64,000 nt of DNA from positions 102,267 through 166,266 of the forward strand of contig NZ_JADOEL010000007.1 of NCBI RefSeq assembly GCF_015645465.1, read 5' to 3'. Position numbers and translations under genes: made by a program. Shown piece after piece: positions 7,843 to 16,789 of the stretch; position 1 is the stretch's first letter; the number at the start of each line of letters is the position of its first letter. The notes beneath the pieces were generated by a model that saw only the letters and a program-made list of their open reading frames with translations, was not told the DNA's origin and did not search any database. The stretch comes from Herminiimonas contaminans (lineage in GTDB: Bacteria; Pseudomonadota; Gammaproteobacteria; Burkholderiales; Burkholderiaceae_D).

Positions 7843-9363
7843 ATGAATCTGTCCGCACGCGCCAAACGCCTGACTTACCTGATCCATCGCTGGACAGGTG
7901 TGGCCGCGTGCGTGCTGATGGCTTTGTGGTTTGTCAGTGGCATCGTGATGCTGTTCATCGGTTACCCGAAGCTGACGCCATGGGAGAGATTGCAGGCTAT
8001 GCCTGCATTGCAGGTACAGCAGTGCTGTGTGTCGCTGCATCAGGTACTGACACATAGCACCGCGCCGGACAAGGTGCAGGAGATCGTGCTCACGTCTGTC
8101 CGCAACCAGCCGTATTACCGTTTGCGTGAAGGCAAAGGAAATTATTTGCTGGTCGATGCACGCAGCGGTGCGCTGGCTCCGGCGATGAACGAGCAACTGG
8201 CACTAGCCGGTGCTCATGCCTTTGTCGCTGATGCTGATGCACATTATCTCGGCACCGTTCACGAAGACAGATGGACACATGCACGCTCACTCGATCAGCA
8301 TAGGCCACTGCATCTGGTGCAAATGGATGATGCAGACCATACCTTGCTGTATCTGTCGGATCGCACCGGACAAGTTGTGATGGATGCGCCGCGTGCACAA
8401 CGCATGTGGAACTATGTCGGCGCGTGGTTGCACTGGCTGTATATGTTTCGTGACAAACCGGTTGATCCGGTCTGGAGCTGGATAGTGATCGTGCTGTCTG
8501 CGTTCGGCACGCTGACTGCAGTCACCGGTACGCTGGCAGGTATCTGGCGCTGGCGTTTTCGCGGACGCTATAAATCCGGTGCGCGCACGCCGTATCGCGA
8601 AACCTATTTGCACTGGCATCACATCATCGGCTTGACCTTTGCCGCGATTATCTTCACCTGGATCTTCAGCGGCCTGATGTCGATGAATCCGCTCGGCATC
8701 TTTGATGCACGCGGTGAGAAACCAAATAGCGCAGCCTATCGTGGGACGACTCCTGGCATCACGTACTTGTCACTGGACGCGACGCAGGCTATCCATTTAT
8801 TGAATGATGCAGGGTTCCGTGCAAATGAAATCGAATGGCGCGTATTGCATGGGCGTCCTTATCTGCTGGCACGCAACGCCGCCAATGCGACACGTTTGAT
8901 CATCGAAGACGGCGGACGCTATCAAGTGCGGGAACGGTGGAGTGATGCCGAGTTGTTGCAGGCCGCAACGCAATTGATGTATGCACCAATACGCGATCAT
9001 CAGGTGCTAACACAGTACGACACTTATTACTACGGACGACAGCAGGAAGCGATGATGGGAGCCGCGGAACGACGCCTGCCCGCATTGCGCATACGCTTTG
9101 ATGAACCGCATCAAACCTGGGTACACCTCGATCCGTTTACAGGTGATGTAGAAAGCAGTTCGGATCAGGCGCAGCGCACAGGACGCTGGTTGTTCAGCTT
9201 TTTGCATAGCTGGGATTTGCCAGTGATGCTGCAAGCCGGTGCATGGCGCGACGCGATACTGATACTACTCAGCCTCGGCGGCCTGGCGCTTAGCCTGACC
9301 GGCATCGTCATCGGCTGGCGTCGCCTGCGCGTCTGGCTCGGCCAACATCATCGCGCACATTGA
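7843..9363 (+). CDS. PepSY-associated transmembrane protein
   Basis: This 506-aa membrane protein has the PepSY_TM layout. Helix 1 (GVAACVLMALWFVSGIVMLF) contains a Trp and is followed by a large periplasmic part with PepSY repeats. A central pair of helices carries LHWHHIIGLTFAAIIFTWIFSGLMSMNP, and a final helix is near residues 465-490 (ILILLSLGGLALSLTGIVIGWRR). Conserved histidines in the helices suggest haem-dependent metal reduction, as proposed for related proteins beside TonB receptors. It is the last gene of the copper cluster, 8 bp after the receptor. Reduction or inner-membrane transfer of the imported metal is inferred. Confidence 0.85.
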   Translation: MNLSARAKRLTYLIHRWTGVAACVLMALWFVSGIVMLFIGYPKLTPWERLQAMPALQVQQCCVSLHQVLTHSTAPDKVQEIVLTSVRNQPYYRLREGKGNYLLVDARSGALAPAMNEQLALAGAHAFVADADAHYLGTVHEDRWTHARSLDQHRPLHLVQMDDADHTLLYLSDRTGQVVMDAPRAQRMWNYVGAWLHWLYMFRDKPVDPVWSWIVIVLSAFGTLTAVTGTLAGIWRWRFRGRYKSGARTPYRETYLHWHHIIGLTFAAIIFTWIFSGLMSMNPLGIFDARGEKPNSAAYRGTTPGITYLSLDATQAIHLLNDAGFRANEIEWRVLHGRPYLLARNAANATRLIIEDGGRYQVRERWSDAELLQAATQLMYAPIRDHQVLTQYDTYYYGRQQEAMMGAAERRLPALRIRFDEPHQTWVHLDPFTGDVESSSDQAQRTGRWLFSFLHSWDLPVMLQAGAWRDAILILLSLGGLALSLTGIVIGWRRLRVWLGQHHRAH

Positions 9364-9535
9364 CATATCAAGCCGCTGGCACAGATAGATCAGTTCGTAC
9401 AAATCATGGTGTTACTATTACGCAAGTTCTCGTATCAGCTCATAGCAAAGCACGGCAGGATCACAGCCAGTTCACGATAAACCGGTGTCAACAGATTGAT
9501 ATCGGTGATGCGCCAGCATCGAATCCGGGAGGCTT

Positions 9536-10348
9536 ATGACGATAGTTACCGTATTCAACCAGAAAGGCGGGGTGGGTAAAACCACGACAGCCCTGAATCT
9601 CGCCGCTGCATTGGCACGGCGCGGTTGCCAACCCTACGGTATCGACCTCGACCCACAAGCCCATTTAAGCGCCATTGCCGGTTTCACCGCGCAATCGGGT
9701 GATGACACCATACTCAGCATGTTCCAGCGCGATCGGCCATTGAAGGAGCTGGTACAACGTTCATCGACCAGTAGCCTGGGTCTGATCCCGTCACATATGG
9801 AATTGTCCAAGGTGGATACCTTGTTCGGCAAAGGCTATGACGTCGTCAATCGACTCAATGCCAACCTGCGGGCAGAAAAATTCAACACAGAAAACACACC
9901 GGTGATGATTGATTGCTGCCCGCTGATAGGGGTGCTGTCACTCAATGCGATTTTTGCGTGCGACTGCATCATCGTGCCGGTATCGGCCGATCATTTGTCC
10001 GCCAAGGGTGCGATGCAAATCGAAAAAACCCTGCGCGCGCTGGAGCCCGTACTAAAACGACGCGTGAACCGTCGCTACCTGCTGACGCGCTTCGACGGGC
10101 GACGCAGTATGGCGTGGGAAGTACTTAAAGTGCTGGAAGAGAAATTCGGTGCCGATGTATGTCGCACACGCATCGCAGAGAACGTCAGTCTCGCGGAAAG
10201 TCCTGCTCACAATAAAACGATATTCGAACATGCGCCCAACAGTCGCGGCGCTCAGGACTATGAAACCTTGCTCGATGAATTACTGGCTGACGGCTTTATC
10301 CAGCAACCGGCATTAACGCGAGATGAGCGAGAGGATATCGTCAACTGA
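9536..10348 (+). CDS. Orphan ParA family ATPase
   Basis: This 270-aa P-loop ATPase has a deviant Walker A (NQKGGVGKTT, residues 8-17), a Walker A' region (YGIDLDPQAHLS) and a Walker B region (PVMIDCCPLIGVLSLNA). In the last motif the usual Pro-Pro is Cys-Pro. ParA proteins form dynamic patterns that position DNA or protein cargo. No parB, polysaccharide or flagellar positioning gene is adjacent, so its cargo is unknown. GGGAGG lies just before the ATG. Its last 36 bases overlap the end of a convergent 69-aa gene, which may tie their expression together. Confidence 0.88.
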   Translation: MTIVTVFNQKGGVGKTTTALNLAAALARRGCQPYGIDLDPQAHLSAIAGFTAQSGDDTILSMFQRDRPLKELVQRSSTSSLGLIPSHMELSKVDTLFGKGYDVVNRLNANLRAEKFNTENTPVMIDCCPLIGVLSLNAIFACDCIIVPVSADHLSAKGAMQIEKTLRALEPVLKRRVNRRYLLTRFDGRRSMAWEVLKVLEEKFGADVCRTRIAENVSLAESPAHNKTIFEHAPNSRGAQDYETLLDELLADGFIQQPALTRDEREDIVN

Positions 10349-10522
10349 GTGCGCAATGCCGGGACGCTGCACCGCACCTTTGATATCACAACGCAGTATT
10401 TCGCAATGCCGATACATCTGTCGTAGCTTGCGCTCCGCATCACTACGATCCATACCGCCGATAACGATGCTTTCCAGCCTTTGGCCTTCGCGCGTTTTCA
10501 CAGAAAAATCATATTTCAACAT
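10313..10522 (-). CDS. Small conserved-looking protein overlapping the parA 3' end
   Basis: This 69-aa soluble protein starts at an ATG with a near-perfect Shine-Dalgarno (GAGGAGGTG at about 6 bp). It begins MLKYDFSVKTREGQRLESIVIGG, which suggests a beta-hairpin. A basic helix with two cysteines follows (RKLRQMYRHCEILRC). I do not recognise a family. The 3' end overlaps the convergent parA end by 36 bp, so both frames there must be coding if both genes are real. The strong ribosome-binding site is the main evidence that it is translated. Confidence 0.65.
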   Translation of the reverse strand: MLKYDFSVKTREGQRLESIVIGGMDRSDAERKLRQMYRHCEILRCDIKGAVQRPGIAHSVDDILSLISR

Positions 10523-10863
10523 GAGCACCTCCTCTACACTGCACAAATGGAGCAGTCCGCATTGCGCTATAAAGGGGCGCAACGAATTGGCAGATTAGCA
10601 CGCGTTAACAAATTTGGTTGCCAAAACGTAACACCAGGCAATAAAAATGGGCTTATTTTGTGCAAAAAAGCCACTAACTACGCCTAAAACCCCGATTTAC
10701 AGCCCGCCACCGCCAAAAAGTCTTACGAAAAGCTTAACTGGAGGAAATCCATAGCAAATATCACGCCATCGTCCTGCTTTTAGATCGGCTATGCTGATGA
10801 CGCAACCTTTGTAGTGAAGCCTGGTCACAAAAGACCTTACCCTCATTTTTCCAAGGACTTGTC
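10523..10863. other. Intergenic region without a recognised gene
   Basis: These 341 bp hold the promoter and leader of the 69-aa gene (leftward) and of the DUF6139-like gene (rightward). The middle is AT-rich (around 10600-10690). I found no convincing coding frame, terminator or RNA. Confidence 0.6.
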
Positions 10864-11112
10864 ATGCGCATAGATATATATCGAAGAGCTGAAAATGCAG
10901 GCCACTTTTCTTACCTCGCTGTACCTGAAGGTAAGCTGCTACCGGAAGAAGTCGTCAACACTGACTGGGAACCAACCGACCGCAGCGTCGACTTGGCAGA
11001 TGATGCGAAACACCTGGCGGATTTTGCGATTGATGATCCTTTCGAACAAATCAATGCCAAAGGGTATGCCATCACCAGTGTAAAAAATCTCGCGAACGAA
11101 CCACCGCGCTAA
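10864..11112 (+). CDS. Small protein, probably DUF6139 family
   Basis: This 82-aa acidic soluble protein opens MRIDIYRRAENAGHFSYLAVPEG and continues with an aspartate-rich middle (DWEPTDRSVDLADDA). From memory this resembles DUF6139, a short uncharacterised family of Oxalobacteraceae and relatives. I am moderately sure of the family and know of no function. AAGGACTTGTC precedes the ATG. The gene stands alone and is followed by a GC-rich terminator at 11219. Confidence 0.65.
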   Translation: MRIDIYRRAENAGHFSYLAVPEGKLLPEEVVNTDWEPTDRSVDLADDAKHLADFAIDDPFEQINAKGYAITSVKNLANEPPR

Positions 11113-11218
11113 AAATAAAAGAATACTGAAACCGGACCGGTGACCCGGCCTGGTTATAGATCAGCCCCTGCCGCGGAATATCACTTCCCCGCTGATCTTA
11201 GAGTTGATATAAGCTATC

Positions 11219-11244
11219 CCGCCCGGCATGTACCGGGCGGTTTT
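11219..11244 (+). terminator. Rho-independent terminator
   Basis: CCGCCCGG (11219-11226) pairs perfectly with CCGGGCGG (11233-11240) around a 6-nt loop and is followed by TTTT. It lies about 105 bp after the DUF6139-like stop and just before the sugar dehydrogenase gene. Confidence 0.85.
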
Positions 11245-11270
11245 CAAATCCAACTTGCGCAGAGGCCTGT

Positions 11271-12410
11271 ATGCATATTCCATCCATCAGCACTCATCTC
11301 CTCGCCGCCGCACTCCTACTCACATCCGTCTGCGCATATGCGCAAAACACCGCTCAGCTACGTACTGAATTACTGGCAGAAGGCCTCGACCATCCATGGG
11401 CACTCGCCTTCATCGGCAATGGGCGCATCCTGCTGACCGAGCGCTCAGGAGATATGCGCGTGTTCCAGCCTGGCGCGCCACTGTCTGCACCGCTGACTGG
11501 CTTACCCAGGATAGAAGTCGGCGGGCAGGGCGGTTTGCTGGATGTCATTACCGATAGCAAATTCTCCGAGAACCGCATGATTTATTTTTGCTATAGCGAA
11601 GAAGCAAATGCCCGCACCGGCGGCAGCGGCAACTCAACTGCGCTGGCATCGGCGCGCCTGTCGAGCGATTTGAAAAAACTGGAACAAGTCAAAGTACTGT
11701 TCAGCCAGCAACCTAAATTTGCCAGCCGCGCACACTTCGGCTGCCGCATCGTCGAGCGCCCGGACGGCACCCTGTTCCTGACGCTGGGCGATCGTTACAG
11801 CCGCATGCAGGATGCGCAGACACTGGACAACCATCACGGCAAAGTCATACGCATACGCAAGGATGGCACTGCACCACCGGACAATCCCTACGTCGGCAAA
11901 GCAGGTGCACTGCCGGAGATCTGGAGCATAGGACATCGCAACTCGCAAGGTGCAACGCTGGGTGCAGACGGCAGATTATGGATGCATGAACACGGGCCGC
12001 AAGGCGGCGATGAAATCAACCGGCCGGAAGCAGGCAAGAACTACGGCTGGCCCGTTATTACCTACGGTGAAAACTACGGCGGCGGAAAAATCGGTGCCGG
12101 GCTAACCGCACAAGCAGGCATGGAGCAACCGCTGTATCAGTGGACACCATCGATAGCACCGTCCGGCATGACTTTCCTGCGCAGCACGCGTTATGGCAAA
12201 GCATGGCAGGGCAATCTGTTCGTCGGCTCGCTCAAATTCCGCTACCTGGCGCGACTGGAACTCAAGGATGGCAAAGTCGTGCGCGAAGAACGCCTGCTAC
12301 CCGATCTGGAACAACGTGTACGCGATGTACGTGAAGGACCGGATGGCTTGCTGTACATCCTGACTGATGAAGGCAACGGGCAACTGATACGCTTGCTGCC
12401 GCCGCAATAA
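11271..12410 (+). CDS. PQQ-dependent sugar dehydrogenase (soluble aldose type)
   Basis: This 379-aa protein has a signal peptide (ISTHLLAAALLLTSVCAYA) and the six-bladed propeller of the GSDH/YliI family. Markers are LDHPWALAFIGNGRILLTERSGD, the glycine-rich GGQGGLLDV, the PQQ and Ca-site region HFGCRIVERPDGTLFLTLGD and GHRNSQGATLGADGRLWMHEHG. It should oxidise aldose sugars in the periplasm with PQQ as cofactor. No pqq synthesis genes are present in this window. AGAGG precedes the ATG. The gene is monocistronic. Confidence 0.9.
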   Translation: MHIPSISTHLLAAALLLTSVCAYAQNTAQLRTELLAEGLDHPWALAFIGNGRILLTERSGDMRVFQPGAPLSAPLTGLPRIEVGGQGGLLDVITDSKFSENRMIYFCYSEEANARTGGSGNSTALASARLSSDLKKLEQVKVLFSQQPKFASRAHFGCRIVERPDGTLFLTLGDRYSRMQDAQTLDNHHGKVIRIRKDGTAPPDNPYVGKAGALPEIWSIGHRNSQGATLGADGRLWMHEHGPQGGDEINRPEAGKNYGWPVITYGENYGGGKIGAGLTAQAGMEQPLYQWTPSIAPSGMTFLRSTRYGKAWQGNLFVGSLKFRYLARLELKDGKVVREERLLPDLEQRVRDVREGPDGLLYILTDEGNGQLIRLLPPQ

Positions 12411-12476
12411 AACTGCACGCATCCCCTGAGCACGGCCTTACTCACTTACAATAGCGACTCTATAAATGGAGTTACT

Positions 12477-12755
12477 ATGTTTTCAAGTAAATCGCTGGAC
12501 GAACTGTTGGCGCAAAAGAAGGTCAGGCTCGCACTCACCGCGCTGTGCACTTACTTCGCAGTCATGGGTGTTTATCAATTACTCACAGGCGTGAACCAGG
12601 TGGACTGGTTGCGCGGTGGCGGCAATTTGCTGGTGTGGGGTGGATTTGCGGTGTCAAATGCAATGAAAGCGTATGGCCGTACGCAGCCCGGCATCAACAT
12701 TCCTATCAATATCGGCGTCGTGCTGGTGGTCGCGAGCTGGATCGTCCGCATGTAA
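12477..12755 (+). CDS. Small hypothetical inner-membrane protein
   Basis: This 92-aa protein has three likely transmembrane segments: residues 18-36 (ALTALCTYFAVMGVYQLL), about 46-62 (GGNLLVWGGFAVSNAM) and the C-terminal 74-90 (INIPINIGVVLVVASWIV). It has a charged N-terminus and no recognised family. GGAGTTACT precedes the ATG. The DUF1653 gene starts 13 bp downstream in the same direction, so they are probably co-transcribed. No function is assigned. Confidence 0.65.
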   Translation: MFSSKSLDELLAQKKVRLALTALCTYFAVMGVYQLLTGVNQVDWLRGGGNLLVWGGFAVSNAMKAYGRTQPGINIPINIGVVLVVASWIVRM

Positions 12756-12768
12756 GCTGGGAGTCATC

Positions 12769-12963
12769 ATGCAATTCAGACATTTCAAAGGCGGCATCTA
12801 CGATTTCGTGTGCGCCGCCAAACTGGAGTCCGATCCGACGGTCACCATGATTGTGTACACGGCTGCCGACGGCTCCTACTGGACACGTCCGGAGAGCGTG
12901 TTCTTTGAGAAAATCGAACACAATGGACAGACGGTGCAACGCTTCACGCCCATAGACGAGTAA
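12769..12963 (+). CDS. DUF1653 domain-containing protein
   Basis: This 64-aa protein consists of a single DUF1653 domain. The pattern HFKGGIYDFVCAAKLESDP, then TMIVYTAADGSYWTRPESVFFE and a final FTPI is characteristic. The family consists of short beta-rich proteins of unknown role. The start was set at the ATG at 12769 because the family begins with this YRHFKG-type block. It follows a small membrane protein gene and precedes the two-component system by about 100 bp. Confidence 0.85.
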   Translation: MQFRHFKGGIYDFVCAAKLESDPTVTMIVYTAADGSYWTRPESVFFEKIEHNGQTVQRFTPIDE

Positions 12964-13060
12964 GTAACCCAGGCTTGCATTTCCACTCGTGGTACAGGGC
13001 AGGCTACAATCACTGCACACCGTTACGATTCCCAACCAGCAGGCAGACCGAGAAGAACAC

Positions 13061-13744
13061 GTGTACGCACTGATCATCGAAGATAATCCCGATATCGTCG
13101 CCAATCTGTACGGCTTCCTGGAGCCATTGGGTTACACGCTGGATGTCGCACTGAGCGGCACTGCCGGCGTCACCCGCGCCACCAGCGCGCACTACGATGT
13201 AATCGTACTCGACCTCGAATTGCCAGGACTGGACGGGGTCGAAGTCTGTCGCCAGTTACGCAAGGAACAACGCCTGGCAACCCCCATCCTGATGCTGACC
13301 GCACGCGACACAGTGAAAGACAAACTGGTCGGCTTTGAAGTCGGCGCTGATGATTATCTGGTCAAACCTTTTTCGCTGGTTGAACTGGAAGCCCGGCTCA
13401 AAGCACTGGTTCGACGTGCCCGCAATGAAACGGTGGAACACATCCTGGAATTCGGCGAGCTGCGCCTGGACCTTAGCCGCAACGAAGCCACCCGCGCCGG
13501 ACACAAGCTGGCACTTACACCGACCGGCTATAAATTGCTGGAAGCATTGATGCGCAAAGCACCTGCCTTAATTACAAGAGATGAAATACTGCGCGAGATA
13601 TGGGGTGACGATCCGCCGGACAGCGATGCCTTGCGTACTCACATTCATGCACTGCGCCAGGCGATGGATAGATCTTTTGCCCAACCCATGTTGCGTACCC
13701 TGCCGGGTAGCGGTTATCGCCTGATCAATAACGATGAAAGCTAG
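13061..13744 (+). CDS. OmpR/PhoB family response regulator, PmrA-like
   Basis: This 227-aa regulator has a receiver domain (acidic pair E7-D8, phosphoacceptor D51 in IVLDLELPGLDG, conserved Lys in DDYLVKPFS). A winged-helix DNA-binding domain follows from about residue 130 (LTPTGYKLLEALMRKAP, then DSDALRTHIHALRQAMD). The start is the GTG at 13061, where the receiver fold begins; the longer frame from 12989 adds a non-homologous tail. The last 11 bases overlap the sensor kinase gene. With a phosphoethanolamine transferase downstream, the system resembles PmrAB, which controls lipid A modification. Confidence 0.85.
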   Translation: MYALIIEDNPDIVANLYGFLEPLGYTLDVALSGTAGVTRATSAHYDVIVLDLELPGLDGVEVCRQLRKEQRLATPILMLTARDTVKDKLVGFEVGADDYLVKPFSLVELEARLKALVRRARNETVEHILEFGELRLDLSRNEATRAGHKLALTPTGYKLLEALMRKAPALITRDEILREIWGDDPPDSDALRTHIHALRQAMDRSFAQPMLRTLPGSGYRLINNDES

Positions 13745-14978
13745 TCAATCACTCAAGAACCGTATAGCCGGTTCCTTCGTCTTGCTCGCTTTCGTACTAT
13801 GCAGCTTCTTTACGCTGGCTGCCTATACTGCGGTCGAGCTGGCCGAGTCACAACTGATAGATCATAACCTGGATAAGCTGGCGACCAATCTGATTACCCA
13901 GCACATCAACAAGATCACGTTGGAGTTACCGCCGGATATCAGCTTCTACGTCAACGAAGAAATCCCGCCAACCTTCCGTAACCTGCCAGTCGGCATACAT
14001 GAAATAGAAACCGGCGAAACCGAAGCGCATCTGGTGGTACGCAAGGTCGGCGATCAACATTTCGTGGTGGTCGATGACACCAGCGACTTTGAAGAAACGG
14101 AACTGCTGATCTTTATCTCACTGGGCGTTGGTTTCGTCACCAGCATCCTGCTTTCGATCGCATTGGGCGTGACCTCGGCCAAACGTCTGGTGGCACCGGT
14201 GACGGCATTGGCCGAAGCAGTCGAACGCAACGACGCACCCGGTGATCTGCCGTCGCTGGATAAAGAAAACGAGATAGGCATCCTGGCGCGTGCATTTGCC
14301 AAACGCACCGATGAATTGCAGCGCTTCCTTGCGGATGAAAAATTGTTTACAGGCGATGTCAGCCATGAACTGCGCACACCGCTGACCATCATGCTGGGCG
14401 CTTCCGAGCTTTTGAAAACGAAACTGGCCAATGCACCGGATGAGCTGGAGGTGGCCGAACGCATACGTCGCGTCGCGAGCGAAGCTTCTGAGCGGGTTGG
14501 TGCCTTGCTGCTGCTATCCCAGTCGCCGGATATGCTGGGTGGTTCACAGCTGTCGCTGACGCACCTGATAGACCGTGAGATCGAGCGCTGCCAGCAAATC
14601 CTGGGCGATAAGCCAGTCACACTGCAGTTCCATGCCGCACAGGATGTCTGGGTCCATGCCCGCACTGAACTGGCCGGGATCGCGATAGGCAACCTGCTGC
14701 GCAATGCCTGCCAATACACGGAACAAGGCACGGTCCAGGTCTGGCTGACCCCTGATGATTTAACAATTGAAGATGACGGCCCCGGCATTCCGGAAAATGT
14801 ACGTACGCGTTTGTTCGATCGCTTCGTTCGTGGACACGACAATCAGCACGTCGGTTCCGGCCTGGGACTGGCAATTGTTAAACGGGTCATCGATCACATG
14901 GGCTGGGACATACGCTACGAAACACCTATCGGTGGCGGTAGTCGTTTCATTGTTACATTTGCAAGCGCTCTTCAATAA
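13734..14978 (+). CDS. Sensor histidine kinase, PmrB-like
   Basis: This 414-aa inner-membrane kinase has TM1 at about residues 13-36, a roughly 85-residue periplasmic sensor and TM2 at 124-147. A HAMP linker (TSAKRLVAPVTALAEAV) leads to a HisKA domain with phosphorylated H211 in VSHELRTPLT. The HATPase domain shows the N box (LLRNACQYT), DDGPGIPE and GSGLGLAIV. It overlaps the response regulator gene by 11 bp and is followed after 88 bp by eptA. Sensing of cations, acid or peptides, as in PmrB, is inferred from context only. Confidence 0.87.
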   Translation: MKASQSLKNRIAGSFVLLAFVLCSFFTLAAYTAVELAESQLIDHNLDKLATNLITQHINKITLELPPDISFYVNEEIPPTFRNLPVGIHEIETGETEAHLVVRKVGDQHFVVVDDTSDFEETELLIFISLGVGFVTSILLSIALGVTSAKRLVAPVTALAEAVERNDAPGDLPSLDKENEIGILARAFAKRTDELQRFLADEKLFTGDVSHELRTPLTIMLGASELLKTKLANAPDELEVAERIRRVASEASERVGALLLLSQSPDMLGGSQLSLTHLIDREIERCQQILGDKPVTLQFHAAQDVWVHARTELAGIAIGNLLRNACQYTEQGTVQVWLTPDDLTIEDDGPGIPENVRTRLFDRFVRGHDNQHVGSGLGLAIVKRVIDHMGWDIRYETPIGGGSRFIVTFASALQ

Positions 14979-15066
14979 CCAAATAACAACCTGATGTAAT
15001 CAGCAAGCATTTCCTGGTCTTAACGCGGCATTAACGGCGCTCTCGATAGCGTAGCGGCTTCATTCC

Positions 15067-16785
15067 TTGAAGTCGGTGCTCGCCTTGAAACTTCCTCTAG
15101 CTGCCGGTACTCCCGGTGCAGTATTAGAAATCCGTGGCCCTCGCTCTTACGTTAGCGCGTTCTTTAGCCGCCTGCCTGCAATCCGGGTCGAATGGCTGGC
15201 CATACTCGCGAGCCTGTTCTTCTCGTTGAGCTGCAATTATTTATTCTTCGCTGCCGCACTAGCCAACCGTGACTGGAGCAGCCCGTCTTCGTGGTTATTT
15301 GGTGCGGGCCTGTTTGTTTCCATCACCGCACTGCAAGCGATCGGTCTATTGGTGCTGCTGAATCGCTGGACCAGCAAACCTTTGCTGACGGTACTGTTCC
15401 TCGTGACCGCAGCGGCTACCTACTATATGAATAAGTACACCGTGTTCTTCAACACGGAAATGGTCAGGAACATCCTGCGTACCGACGTCAAGGAAGCGAG
15501 CGAACTATTCTCGTTTAATTTCTGCGTACACATGCTGGTCTTTGGCATCCTGCCTAGCGTACTGGTATGGAAGCTCCGTCTGCGCACCACGCCTCTGCGT
15601 CGCGCGATCCCGATCCGCCTCTTATATATAGTCGGCGCTATCGTGGTCGCGGCTGGTTCGACCATGCTGATCTTCCAGGATTTCTCTTCATTGATGCGCA
15701 ATCAAAAAGAAGTCCGCTTCCTGATCACACCTAGCAATTACCTGTTTTCCCTGTCACGTGTAGTCGCTGCGGATACCGCCCAGGCCAATACCCCACGGAT
15801 CAAAATCAGCGATGATGCCAAACTGGCTGCAGGCTGGGGTGGTCGCACCAAACCAATGCTGTTTGTACTGGTCGTCGGAGAAACCACACGCGCTGCCAAC
15901 TGGGGCCTGAACGGTTACGAACACCAGACCACGCCACAGCTCAGCAAGCTGGACGTCGTCAATTTCCCGCACGCGACTTCATGCGGCACCAATACCGAAG
16001 TCTCGGTACCTTGCATGTTCTCCATCTATGGCCGTCACGACTATGACGAAGCAAAGATACGCGGCCATGAATCGCTGCTGCACATCATAGACAAAGTCGG
16101 CATCAACACCGTGTGGCGCGACAATCAATCTGGTTGCAAAGGAGTGTGTGACGGACTGGAAGAACAAATGCTGGGTGCCAGCAAGGATCCGAAGCTGTGC
16201 GACGGCGAACGCTGCCTGGATGAGATCATGCTGGAAAATATGGATGGCGTGATACAGAAAGCCAAGAACGGCAATCTCTTCGTCGTCATGCATCAACTCG
16301 GCAATCACGGTCCGGCCTACTACCGTCGCTATCCGGCGGCGATGCGTACCTTCACGCCGACTTGCGATACCTCAGACCTGAGCAAATGCACACGCGAACA
16401 GATTACCAATAGCTACGACAACGGCGTGCTCTACACCGATCACTTCCTGGCCAAAACGATAGCCTTCCTGAAAACGCAAAGTGATTCGTATGACACCGCG
16501 ATGCTGTATCTGTCCGACCATGGCGAATCGCTGGGTGAACGTGGCATCTACCTGCATGGTTTGCCATATTCGATCGCACCAAAAGAGCAGACTGAAGTGC
16601 CTATGGTGATGTGGATGTCATCCGGCTTTGCATCCAGCTTCGGCGTCAACAAGGACTGCATGCAACGTCGCGCCGGTAATGCAGTCAGCCAGGACAATCT
16701 GTTCCACTCGATACTCGGTATGCTGCAAATCGAATCCAAGTACTACGATAAAGCCCTGGATATGACTGCAGGCTGCCGTATCTGA
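15067..16785 (+). CDS. eptA: Lipid A phosphoethanolamine transferase
   Basis: This protein of about 572 aa has five N-terminal membrane helices (residues about 43-205) and a periplasmic alkaline-phosphatase-fold domain. Residues of the EptA/MCR active site are visible: E272 in VVGETTRAANWG, the probable nucleophile T310 in SCGTNTEVSVPCMF, the metal ligands in YLSDHGESLGERG, and paired cysteines. It transfers phosphoethanolamine from phosphatidylethanolamine to lipid A, which lowers polymyxin binding. The annotated start is a TTG; a GTG at 15076 is an alternative, and neither has a strong ribosome-binding site. It lies behind a PmrAB-like pair. Confidence 0.9.
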   Translation: MKSVLALKLPLAAGTPGAVLEIRGPRSYVSAFFSRLPAIRVEWLAILASLFFSLSCNYLFFAAALANRDWSSPSSWLFGAGLFVSITALQAIGLLVLLNRWTSKPLLTVLFLVTAAATYYMNKYTVFFNTEMVRNILRTDVKEASELFSFNFCVHMLVFGILPSVLVWKLRLRTTPLRRAIPIRLLYIVGAIVVAAGSTMLIFQDFSSLMRNQKEVRFLITPSNYLFSLSRVVAADTAQANTPRIKISDDAKLAAGWGGRTKPMLFVLVVGETTRAANWGLNGYEHQTTPQLSKLDVVNFPHATSCGTNTEVSVPCMFSIYGRHDYDEAKIRGHESLLHIIDKVGINTVWRDNQSGCKGVCDGLEEQMLGASKDPKLCDGERCLDEIMLENMDGVIQKAKNGNLFVVMHQLGNHGPAYYRRYPAAMRTFTPTCDTSDLSKCTREQITNSYDNGVLYTDHFLAKTIAFLKTQSDSYDTAMLYLSDHGESLGERGIYLHGLPYSIAPKEQTEVPMVMWMSSGFASSFGVNKDCMQRRAGNAVSQDNLFHSILGMLQIESKYYDKALDMTAGCRI

Positions 16786-16789
16786 ACGA

